NCBI GenBank assembly: GCA_006176705.1
Contig: QRFJ01006455.1
Location: forward strand, 1 to 64,000
Direction of reading: 5' to 3'
Origin: Cocos nucifera
Taxonomy: Eukaryota > Streptophyta > Magnoliopsida > Arecales > Arecaceae
DNA: 64,000 nt
This document shows positions 1 to 10,737 of the stretch, one piece after another (positions within the stretch are counted from its first letter, which is position 1; every line of letters begins with the position of its first letter). Both the position numbers and the translations under genes were made by a program. The notes under the pieces are model-generated. The model worked only from the letters and a program-made list of their open reading frames with translations, searched no databases and was not told the DNA's origin.

Positions 1-273
1 GTTGCCCAAAAACACCACGCTCCAGCCTCAAAATATAAGTTTTCAGTCTTGTCCCCATTTAAAAGTTTTGTAAAAAATCCCAAACTCAAACCAATGAACT
101 GGTAAGTTGGTCTAACACATTTCAAACTCGGGCAAAGTCGAGCAACCAATATTCATCCCAATTTATATGTGGGACTTTTTGACGCTCTAAAAACAATAAA
201 ATAAAATCATGAAAAAACAAAAAGGAAAACAAACGAAAGCTCATCATGTACTCATACGGTTCTAATGTTTCAG
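1..273 (+). other. 3' end of intron 1 of RLK copy A
   Basis: Non-coding sequence matching the end of intron 1 of copy B (from about 27284) and part of the same intron in copy C (to 62708). It ends in a pyrimidine-rich CAG acceptor at 271-273. In copy B the lectin exon lies about 2 kb upstream of the next exon, so the lectin exon of copy A, if present, should lie just outside the left edge. Confidence 0.8.
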
Positions 274-2534
274 GTCCGGGATTAGATCATTCACATTCAC
301 GTACCATGGTTGGGATTGTGGTGGGCTCTATTTTGGGGATTCTATTGTTTGCTTCGGGGGGTATTCGCATTTGGATTCAGAGAAGGAGAAGAGCAGGTAA
401 AATTAGTCCACCTCGCAATATGTAACAATAACATGAGCGGTAATAACTAATTATTTGTGACTACTACAAAACTTCCTTAGGTGCCGTTCCCTTGGCCAGT
501 CACCGCAACAACGAATGCAAGGAAGGCAAGGACTGGGAGCTTCCTTTATTTGATTTGGGGACGATCATTGCAGCGACCAACAACTTCTCAATCGAAAACA
601 AGCTTGGACAAGGTGGCTTCGGCCCAGTGTACAAGGTATTTTCTTAATTTACGAACCGAGCTTATAGTAGAATATCACCATACAGGTCCCCGTCAATGTA
701 GGGTCTTAAATTCAGCACTACTCTGAATAAAATGGGCTTTTGAACAGTTTGATAATACCGCTAGATTTAGTAATCGTAAGTATAGCAATGCTGAGTGTGG
801 TGAATTCAGGGAAAGCTTGGGGAGGAGCAAGAAATAGCTGTGAAGAGGCTTTCAACGACTTCGGCACAGGGCGCTGATGAATTCATGAATGAAGTGATGC
901 TGATTGCCAAGCTTCAGCACCGAAACCTAGTTCGGCTTCTAGGTTGCTGCACTCAAGGAGAGGAAAAGATGCTGGTATATGAATACATGCCCAATAAAAG
1001 CTTAGATGCCTTCCTAATTGGTTAGTTAATCTTCCGTTTCTCTTCGTTATCTTTGTTTCTTGTTCCTAATTAAATTAAGATAATTGCAGCATAATCGATA
1101 CCTTCTGATTCTTCGTCCAAGATTTCAAGAAAATACTTTGTTAATTTGATAAATGGTAACCTTTGCCATGAACCAATAACTCATTTTAGCGAATTAAAGG
1201 GAAGAGTATTGGAAATCAAAAACCATATTTGGGCACACTCATCTGAAAATGAACCTTTAATTAGGGTCACTTAAGAAACCACCATCTAGGCTAAAATTAA
1301 AAGTTTCAGTCATGACAATTAGGGGGTGGCAGACCTCATGGAGATGGCCAACTTCATGGAGCTTAAGCATGTTATAATGATTCTTCCGAATCTACCACCA
1401 CATTGTAATCAATATTTGAAGACAACTCAATGCCAGGTTTTAACTCTACCTAGCATATTTATTGAAATTTGTTTTACTTGCAAGCTAAACGCACGTGTAA
1501 GCTTGCTTTACTTGCTACCATTTTTTTTAACAAAAAAAAAAAAAAATCAAACTGAGGTGGACAGATATTTCGTATCTTTATTATTTGTGCAGGTTTTTTT
1601 TATTTTTTTTTTGGTTTTTTTTTATGAAATATAATTTGTGCAGGTAAGGCTAACATAAAACAAACTTTGGGCAGGTAAAGATAAAGGTAAATTACTGAAT
1701 TGGCAAACCCGCTACAACATTATAGAAGGGATTGCTCAAGGTCTTCTCTACCTACATCGAGATTCTAGACTTAGAATTATTCACAGGGATCTCAAAGCTA
1801 GCAACATTCTTCTTGATAAAGATATGAATCCTAAAATATCAGACTTTGGCTTAGCAAGAATATTTAAAGAAGATGAGACTGCTCTAAATACTCGAAGAGT
1901 TGTAGGGACGTAGTAAGTATTATTTACCTTTCATTATTGTGATATGTATTCTTTAGAAAAAATTATAATAATCTTAATGATAAATGCAGTGGATACATGT
2001 CTCCTAAGTATGCCATGTATGGTGCCTTCTCAGTGAAATCCGATGTATTCAGCTTTGGTGTCTTAGTACTGGAAATCATTAGTGGCAAGAAGAATAGAGG
2101 AGATTTCATATCCAAGCACGAAGGAAACCTTCTAGCACACGTAAGATTAGGAAAATAATAGTTGATTCTATTCTTATGTTCCTTCTTTTCATTAAATCAT
2201 GAGAATGATGTGATATTTTTTTCAGGCATGGAGTTTATGGATGGAAGATAATGGCTTGGAACTGGTAGATGAATCGCTCAGAAACTCAATTTCTGTGGTT
2301 GAAGCCTTGAACTCTATAAAGGTTGGCTTGTTGTGTGTACAAGAATGCCCAAAAGATAGGCCGACGATGTCCTCTGTGGTATTAATGTTAGGCAGCAAGA
2401 ATGCATCCCTGCCTGATCCAAAACATCCTGGTTTTTTTCCAACAAGAGCATCCTCTGAAATCGAGTCATCAAAAAGCAAGACAAACTCAGCAAGTATAAA
2501 TGAATTATCGGTTACAATAGTCGAAGGTCGATGA
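274..2534 (+). CDS. G-type lectin S-receptor-like kinase, copy A (5'-partial; exons 2-7)
   Basis: Membrane and kinase part of an S-domain receptor-like Ser/Thr kinase. By phase and homology to copy B, the exons are 274-396, 481-635, 810-1020, 1675-1912, 1990-2140 and 2226-2534. All have GT-AG introns and no stop before the TGA at 2532. The first encodes the transmembrane helix, followed by a basic RRRR stop-transfer stretch. The kinase domain shows LGQGGFGPVYK (subdomain I), AVKRL with the catalytic Lys, HRDLKASN, SDFGLAR, and a C-terminal CVQECPKDRPTM. The protein ends ELSVTIVEGR as in copy B. Oddity: the SPEYAM motif reads SPKYAM (codon 2006-2008, AAG), losing a highly conserved structural Glu. 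Other changes from copy B include SKTS to STTS, a Gly-Gly-Ile-Arg run at the end of the membrane segment, and ISEYEG to ISKHEG. The lectin exon is out of view, so whether the gene is whole cannot be judged. Confidence 0.88.
1583..1643 (+). repeat. poly-T insertion flanked by duplicated acceptor, intron 4 of copy A
   Basis: Copy B has one ATTTGTGCAG here (ending 28849). Copy A has two, at 1583-1592 and 1634-1643, separated by a T-rich run, so about 51 bp was added. The duplicated ten bases are a strong 3' splice-site-like sequence, and the second is followed directly by GTAAGG. The true acceptor used to keep frame is GGGCAG ending at 1674. The insertion may be a small retroposed T-tract or a slippage product. 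Confidence 0.6.
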
Positions 2535-4639
2535 CTCTTTGATCAAGGTGGTAAAATTTTCTTATGCTAGTGACAAGCTATGAAGTTCTGGTTCTTTCAA
2601 TGTCCATGCTTTCTTTTGTTGGAACAACTCGGTTATCCTTAACCATCTTAAGTCCTGTATCACAAGTCAATTGTTCTTTAGTATAATTTAGCTATACTAG
2701 GTGAATTGAGTATGTCTTGAGTTTACAAGTTTAGAAGATTGAGTCTAAATCAACTTGGGACACTCTATACCAACTTAGGATACTAGTAATATACTAGCAT
2801 AATTTGATTATTGTAGGAATATTGATTCGAGTTTAAATCAACTTACTCTATTATATATATCTTTTATAACCTCCTTGAAAGAGGATAATTAAGTATCCAA
2901 AAGATTAGATATATTGGAGCCCTTGGGTTTATAAGAAAATCTTGTACTCTATAATCTCTCTTCTTTCTTTTTTTTTCTTTGTTTTTTTTTAGTGAAGCTT
3001 TTGGAACATCTTTGCCTATGGATGTGGGCCAATAGACCGGACGACATACAGATTAAGTGCTCTTATTCTTCTCTGTTTTTTTTTTTTGCTCCCTTTTGCT
3101 CTTTTCTTTTTTTAATTTCATTATTCTACCTGCCTGTCACCACAAGATGATTTGCATATTTTTTTTATAAATAATAGAAAAACTAAGAATTCTAAATATT
3201 CTTCATCCAAAAGATGACTGTAATGTAAAGCCTCCTATAAATCTTAAAAGAGTAACATGAAGGTGAGCTGAAATTTATTGCCGGTTTGGATTCATTGACT
3301 TAAAAATAAAGCAGAATATCCTACAAATAGGGGAAAAGACAATTTCCAAGATTTCTATGTACAAATGATGAAAATCTCTCAAATGGTAAGTTTATGTATG
3401 AAACCAAAGAGGATCAATGAAAGAAGATCTCAAAGGGAGATTGTTGACTGTGAGAGGTTATTGGCTCGTTTGTACAAATGTAATATAATAGCAGCTTTCT
3501 TTCTCGGAAAAAAATTGTGACTTTGAGAACTTTGGGCAAACGAGCACAACTTATTTCTGAAAACTATCTCTTATGGAATTCCAGCAAAGTAACAGTCTTG
3601 AAATTCGATATCCTGTAGCCATCTTGTCTAAATCTTGGAAAGCCTAATGGTCATATAATATGCCTAGATTAGTTTGAACGTTGAGTCCACACTGCTATCT
3701 CACCTAAATTCTAGCAAGGCTGCAGTCTGAACCACTAAAGATAACTACTTGACTCATCAAACTTGGTCCAAGCCAAGTTGGGGGACAAATTAGTTTGAAC
3801 ATTGAGTCCACCAAGCTATGTACCATCCTCCATTGCCATGATATGTTGATGCAATCTAGTCCCCATGTTTAGAAAAATAAGCATCAAGGAATAACAGTAT
3901 CTCAGAGACCTCTAAACACCAATAAGTGTAGATGTAAGAGCTTTATCATCTCAAGATCATCTGATACTAGCCATCCAATTCGTTCGATGTCGAAATGGTG
4001 GTCTTTGATTGGCTGGTCGTAGTATACCAAGCTTGACATAACAGTGGGCAACCATTGTTCCATGTATCATGAACTTTTGAAAATTTATTGGTTAGACTAG
4101 TTCCAACAGCGCAATAGTGGATCTATCCAATAGTAAAACAACATGCACACACATTGCTCCATCTCCTCCTATTTCTTCTTTTATCCATGTCAGTAATGTC
4201 TTATATATTGCATTTTTGCAGTTGGAATGGCCTACCATTGATTTGGTGGATCTGGCTAAACCAATAATTTTCCTGAAATTTCAACTCGTCACCATAGTCA
4301 AAGTCTTTGAACCATTAATCAAGGTCTCCTCTATATGCCCTTTTGTTAATCACCACCAAAGGAATTATAAGCCATCGCATTTGGCATGATTTTTAGTTGG
4401 ACCAAACCAGGTCCACCATCAAGCTCGTGGATCAATCCAACTGTGAACCAATTCACATGGAAGCATGTGTATTATACATTTTTCTATTTTGTCCATCTAC
4501 ATGTATGCTACTCCACGATCAGATGGTCCACCAACCTAGGGGTAGATTTGACCCAACCAAAATCTACTCATCAGACAGGCTAGTCTTGTCCTCATTTATG
4601 GCCGATAAAATATGATCTGACTCACCAATCCGACCCATG
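2535..4639. other. Non-coding 3' flank of copy A (duplicated in unit B)
   Basis: Contains the presumed 3' UTR and intergenic DNA. It aligns almost collinearly with 29736-31850. Poly-T tracts lie near 2965-3115, and 2600-2975 has a TATATAT/TATAAGA stretch that might be an old LTR, which I cannot confirm. Short open frames around 4117-4615 are not preserved in unit B and match nothing I recognise. Confidence 0.6.
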
Positions 4640-5179
4640 TTCAGCCCATCGTAAATAGGTTTGGGTTTAGACTAAACAAGTTTGGATCGTAAATTGATCG
4701 ATCTATTTAATCTATTTAATATTTGGTTCAGATTTAGATTTTAGATATTTGACCCATTTAATCCATTTAATATTCAGATCGGGTTGAGTCAGATAACATG
4801 TTTAATCTATTTAATCTGATCTATTTAATTTGTTTAAAACTTGCTTAACATATTTCTGACCCATTTTAACCCATTCTGTTTAATTTGTTTAAGACCTGTT
4901 TAACTTATTTAAAACCTACTTAACCTATTTCGGCCCCATTTAATCTGATCTATTTAATCCATTTAACTTGTTTAAGACATTTAACCTAATTTGACATGTT
5001 TAATAAACATGTTAAGTGAGTTGGATCAGATTGTCTATTTAATAAATAGGTAAAATTTAAATCTAAATTTTTTATCTATTTAATAAATAGATCATATTTG
5101 GATTGATAATTTTCTGATCCGACACGTACCAAACCTGATCTGACCTAGTTTTCATCTCTATCCTCATTCTGTTTTTGAT
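4640..5179. repeat. Degenerate short-period repeat rich in TTTAATC motifs
   Basis: Many imperfect iterations of a roughly 10-20 bp motif around ATTTAATCYATTTAA and GTTTAA. The counterpart in unit B is at about 31850-32340. No coding potential was seen. It ends at the insertion point of the hAT-type MITE that follows. Confidence 0.55.
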
Positions 5180-5187
5180 ATCCACAT

Positions 5188-5549
5188 TAGAGGTGGCAAT
5201 TTTATCCGATCTACTAGATACCCAAACTGATCCAATCCGAATGGGATGGGTTTTACCCGATCCAATTGGAATCCAGGACAGGTATGGGTTCTAAAAAAAT
5301 CCAAAATGAGTTTGGATTAGGTATGGATAATGGTATGCTCAAATCCAAATTGAATTCGAGATAATCTTAATATATATCCCTCATTCAAAATTATGATATT
5401 ATTTATATGTACCCGATCCAACTCGCATCTCTACTTGATCCGATCCGACCCAACTCGACCTGAGGTGGGAATGGGATGGGTATGGATATGGAGTTTTTAC
5501 TTGTAGGGCATGCATGGGTATGGGCCAACCCGACCTATTACCAGCCCTA
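5188..5549. mobile_element. hAT-type MITE, 362 bp, with 8-bp target duplication
   Basis: Ends are imperfect inverted repeats: TAGAGGTGGCAAT on the left, and ATTACCAGCCCTA on the right, which reads TAGGGCTGGTAAT in reverse. It is flanked by an exact 8-bp direct repeat, ATCCACAT, at 5180-5187 and 5550-5557. Unit B keeps the unfilled site with one copy of the octamer at about 32370. Eight-base duplications and TAGRGSTGG-like termini are typical of the hAT superfamily. The interior is short tandem-like text around GGGTATGG/GATCCAA, with no transposase, so the element is non-autonomous. Confidence 0.85.
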
Positions 5550-5825
5550 ATCCACATCCGCTACACTGATCAAACCATGATGTCACCAAGCTCTAGCTTC
5601 AACGGTCATTATTTTGTATGATAAACCTAAACCTAGTACACTAGGTCTGCCTCCCTTCCATCATTTGCTATATGTAGTGGTCCAGATAAGAGAGATTAAT
5701 AATTGGTGATTATAGGTTAGATGATTTTTTCTTATCATTATTAGCTTTTTACTTAATCATCAGACCAAGGTTAGGTATTGAAATTTGAGAATAAATAGAA
5801 CGTTTCTTCTTTTTCCTTTGAACCA

Positions 5826-6216
5826 ATGCCATTTGGAAATATGAGAAGGCCTCTTGTATTCCAATCACTGCTCCTTCTACCATCCTCTCTCTTCTATCTC
5901 TCCAATGGAGGTGACATATTAATTCCAACCAAGCCCTCCCACAATGGCCAAACACCGATCTCAGCTAGTGGGATCTTTGAGTTAGGCTTATTCGGTCCTA
6001 CTAACTCCAACAACTGCTACATAGGCGTATGGTTCTACAAGATTTGAGTCCAAACCAATGTGTGGGTCACCAACTGCCAGCACCTGAACTTCAAGCCCAA
6101 GGGATGCTCGTCAATCACCATTAATGGAATGTTTATCATCACCAACCAAATTTTGATGACCCTTTGGTCGTCAAGCTCATCAGGCTTGGCTAGCATCTCT
6201 AATAAATCTAGATGAA
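5826..6216 (+). pseudogene. Relict lectin exon of an S-domain RLK (unit A)
   Basis: The frame from the ATG at 5826 gives a hydrophobic leader, then GGDILIPTKPSHNGQ and YIGVWFYKI. This parallels the mature N-terminus of copy B (GGDILTPAQPLADGQ ... YIGIWYKI). A TGA at 6045 interrupts it, but the same frame continues with VWVTNCQH (copy B VWVANRQH), SSITINGMFIITNQ and TLWSSS. It ends at a second stop (6214-6216), after which homology is lost. Only about the first 130 residues of the B-lectin region survive, with no S-locus, PAN, membrane or kinase part. It is a dead fragment of another family member, older than the unit duplication because unit B carries it too. Confidence 0.85.
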
Positions 6217-6814
6217 ATTGGAGGATGGTCTTAAAACCTTATCTTCTCATCTTTCGTAATGCTTGCAATATTGGCCAAACAATCTACTACATGAGTATGT
6301 AGCTTCTTAAAGAACAGAAAGGCAGGAGAAGTTTGACCATGTCGAATCGAGATATTTGATATATAATTCTCAATGCTGGCTATTGCAAGCATTCCTTGGC
6401 ACCATTCCATGTCACTACAGTCTTTGAATCTCCCTCCAAGATGATTTTATCATTCGAGATTGTGCCCCAAATGCAGATTTTCCATCCCATCAGCTTCTAA
6501 TAGTGTGACTTTCCCATCAAGCCAACCACTGATGATGAAACACCACCAACATCACTCTAACTGCTTCCATTCTCTCAGTAACCACATTTCATAAGGCTTT
6601 CACTTGGGGCTCATATATGGTTGTTGGGCTCCAAACTAATCTTCGTGAACCCCAAACGGGCCGATAAGCCATGTTGCACTGTACTTTACATCAAAATAGA
6701 AGATGATGAGCATCCATCTATTTACAAGTCAACTTGCAGCAAGCTCCATATGTAGATCCAGTCAAGGATAAGAAAGAGCCAGTATTTCAAAGATTCACTT
6801 GCAAAGGTGGCATG
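6217..6814. other. Non-coding, nothing recognised
   Basis: Collinear with about 33040-33590 of unit B. No open frame, RNA gene or element termini were recognised. Confidence 0.5.
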
Positions 6815-8690
6815 CGATACACTGTTGTCGATGTATTTGAAGATTCACATCAATGATTTTTCAATCGGAATGCATGATCACTATTTTTTTATAGATCATT
6901 GCTCTCTCAACAACCATCCTACGTTGAACAATGTCTCATGTCAATTATAGTTTAGATCGGATAATTAAGTATTCTTTTGAGCTAGAAGATGACAGGCCAT
7001 CGCACCTTTCATTAAATAATTAAATGACACAAGAGGAAGATACAAGAAAAACTAAAATATTAAGAAACAAAAAAAAAAGGATGAAAGAAAGGAGGAGAAG
7101 AAAAGATTGGAAAACTAATCAAGCCACGTCTTTGGCCCAGCCCAAGAAAACTCACCCAACTAAATAAAGGCCTAATCCCACGATACAAAATAGTTGTAGT
7201 CCAACTTGATATACTATCATGTCCAACCAATTTTTGGAGGCGCCCAGCAAAACTGCATTCAAAATTCAAATAGGAAGAGTCCGTCCAGAAGATTCTAATT
7301 AAAAGTATATTATAAAGGACTAGAGGAGAATGCATAGAGAACAGTAGAAGAAAGATTCAAAATTCAGTCAACAAGGTTTTTTTATCAAGAGTGACCAGCT
7401 AGGAATTAGGAGGGATTTCAAGCAATGCCGGATTTTATTGTGACCTTACTTGACCTTCTACGAACTGAGATTCACCCAAACATGAATAACATGGATGACG
7501 TTTAGAACGGAGTAAGCAGCATTTCTTACTCAGAAAAATTCTCTCATTCCTCTCTTGCCACACATGCCAAAGAATCGCCATCACAAGTTGATCTTACGTT
7601 CATCTAAAATCCAGCTAAAGTTTTCTTTTCCTCCATGAAGACCCGAGAGCGTGTAAACAAGTTTTTTAAAGTAGTCCAAAACTTCTTATGAAGTGGTGAG
7701 ACAAGAATTCCGAGTTAGAACCACACAATTAACATTAATTCTGAACTCACCGACAATCCTTTTTTGGCAATGTCCTCTCATGTATGAAGCCTATTCTTCC
7801 ATGCCAACCAAACCAATACTTTGATTCTCTTGGGCACTGCCATTTTCCAAGTGATTCTATAGTAATGGCAACCCACCTCTGCTACGAAATTTGCAATAGA
7901 AATCCATGGTAAAACATCCACTTTGAGTAATTAAGTTTCCATGTTGGGGTATCAGCAATCCTTGATTGTCTGAAGTGAGCCAATTATAGGTAATGCAAGC
8001 TGTCAAACTATGCCATCTGATACTGAGAAAGAGGACCATGCAGCTTAACGTTCCAATTAAGATTTCTCCAACTCCACAGAGAGGCTATTGAAATATTGAC
8101 TTTAATAGCTCTAGATATTATATTACCACACAAAGAGGCATAGAGAAAAGGGGCCAATCCAAGAATCTTCCTAAAATCTGATAGGATTGCCATTTTCCAA
8201 TCGGAAACCTATGCAATTCCAAAATGTTGCGAGGTCCTTGCTGAATGCGCCAACAGTTTCAATGCCCACTTAGCCAGCAAAGCAAGGTTGGTGTTCCAAA
8301 TATTGTTGGTTCTAATACTTTCTTCTTCCTTTGAGAGGCAAAAACTATCCCAGCTTATGAGACAATAAAATCTGCTAGTACTGTCTTTTTCTTCCTAAAC
8401 AAAAGCTCTTCTGAGATTTGATCAATTTTGTTGACCGCCCATCTGCAGCATTTGAAGATGGATATGAAACAGGAAGGGAATGCCGAGAGAATGGAGTTCA
8501 TAAGAGTGACTACCTTTCGAAGAGAGCAGTCTTCCTTTTCATGCCATAAGTCTAGTACTGATCTTCTCCAAGAGTGGCATCTAACATTGTTTCAAAATCT
8601 TCTTATCATATATGGGCAAGATGATCGACGGAAGCAGCTAGCCATAATGTATAGAACGATTATAACCATATGGCAATTAATTGTATTATG
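6815..8690 (-). mobile_element. LINE (non-LTR retrotransposon) 3' fragment, copy A1
   Basis: Broken minus-strand frames read as the end of a plant LINE ORF2. They include an RT C-terminal stretch (LMNSILSAFPSCFISIFK, then NLALLAKWALKLL) and a region before the zinc-binding RVT domain (WISIANF/TMDFYCKF). A TWK-x-V-LVWLAWKN-like zf-RVT start follows near 7800-7860. Stops and frameshifts occur throughout. The 3' (left) part is an AT-rich tail around 6950-7080. Related fragments are at 10738-12930, 33590-42200 (split) and 44620-45431. Position 7212 is the empty site of the copia element found in unit B. Confidence 0.7.
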
Positions 8691-8950
8691 ATTTATAAAA
8701 TTACACCTTTTTGATTTGATAATAAGAAACCCCACATCAATGATTCTAGCCATTGGATAGTAGATTAACATTGTTTCAGAACCTTCTTATCATTTATGGG
8801 CAAGATATATGAACGAAAGTAGCCAGCTGTAATGTATTAGAACTATTATAACCATATAGCAATTAATTGCACTATAATTTATAAAAGTACACCTTTTTGA
8901 ATTGGATAATGAGAAATCCCACATCGATGATTCTAGCTATTAGATGCAAT
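8582..8950. repeat. 184-bp direct tandem duplication (unit A only)
   Basis: The segment starting TAACATTGTTTCA at 8582 recurs at 8766. Both copies share ATGGGCAAGAT, AACCATAT.GCAATTAATTG, TACACCTTTTTGA and the end CCCACATC.ATGATTCTAGC. Unit B has one copy only, at 42199-42380. The copies have diverged by substitutions and small indels, so the event is not very recent. Confidence 0.8.
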
Positions 8951-9003
8951 CTGTTTCCTCTAACTGCTTGATTACACATACACACATATGTACAAACCAT
9001 ATA

Positions 9004-9266
<263 letters not shown>

Positions 9267-10737
9267 GATCAGAATTTTTATTGCATATAACTTCCACTCT
9301 TCGATTCAAAGCAGATTTCTTAAAAAAAATGAAAGAAAGAAAAGATAAATTGAGCCTATCTATTTGAGAAACTTTTTATGGAAATAAGCTTGAATCATTT
9401 ACCAATTTGGATACAAGATCACTCTATTACTTTACTATTTATTTGATTTGGTGGAAGTGTGTTGAATAGGTGCTTACTTAACTAAATCTTCTTGCCTTCC
9501 TCATTATCCATCACATCGAAACTAATTGGACTTCTTGCCTTTTTTGTGTGCAAGTTCTACATCACATTATACTCTCCATGTATAACGAACACCATGGCAG
9601 CCCAGCCTTCCCACACATCCTACTTAGACTCATCTCGTCCATGCAGTTTGGGTAGATGATCATCTCAAGGCACGGAGCAAGCCACTGCACTCAATTCTGT
9701 AGAGGGATGGAGGTTGTATGTACCTTTCACACAAAAGAAGCATTCACTACACTAAAGTTTGTAGATGGAACAATTGAAGTTGATCATTTTAATTTAATCC
9801 AATCTACAATGGATTGGAACAAATTAAATGAATTAAATGGTTAAGCATTGCCACATCTATTTCCCACCTCCAAGAAACACCCAACTATGGATTCGAACAA
9901 TTGGGATCTCAGGCATGATGCTAGGTTAAAACTATAGTGCATATTATTGATGAAGAAATTTTTAGGTTTGGGTTGCATGTTTCGTGCGAAAGAATGATTC
10001 TTTCATTATATCAACCATTGGATCATGCTCAAAACATGGTTGTGATGTCAGCCGCATATTGAGATATGGTTGCCGGCCATGGTTGGAAACATGGTATGTA
10101 TTTGGCCTACCACAGATTTGAGCATGAGCGGGTCTAATCCAGCACTAAAATGATAACGTAGTCACGTATATAATGAAATTGTTCCTTATAAATCACATGA
10201 ATCTCGAGATTTCTATATGATGATATGTAGGCAACTGAGTAGCTATACAATTAGACTTAATGTGTACATTAGCATGGCTTATATACATGTGTTTTAGAGC
10301 ATACAATTGATATATTGAGCATTATTGAAATTATTGATGTATGAATTTTACTACTATCTTATTGGTTAAATATTAACTCAAAGATGTTTCATATTTATAC
10401 TGATGTGAGTGTGGAGGATTTTTATTGAGCTGTAAAGATCACATCCTCTTTTTTCTTCAAAGTTATAGGATGCATATCATCGATCGGGTTGGGCATGGAG
10501 TTTCGAGCTATGGAGTCAATAGTTAGTTAGTTAATTGATCTTCTAACACCAATTAAATATTCAATCTTATGAACTTTATTCAATAATAATGGATTGGTTT
10601 AGATTTGATAAATATGGTTGAATTTTAATAATTCTTTCGATATTCTTATGGATTTATTTATTATTTAGGCCATGCATGATTTTTAAGACATTGCTCTAAG
10701 GTTTATGTAGCCATGTCACGTGGTTGACCCGAGGGAC
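9267..10737. other. Non-coding duplicated intergenic DNA
   Basis: Aligns with 43160-44619 in unit B. Short open frames (for example 9656-9844) are not conserved between the copies. No gene, RNA or element ends were recognised. Confidence 0.5.

Noticed and set aside
1326..1634. 102-codon frame in intron 4 of copy A.
   Set aside because: Intronic, ends in the poly-T insertion, and the copy B intron does not keep it open.
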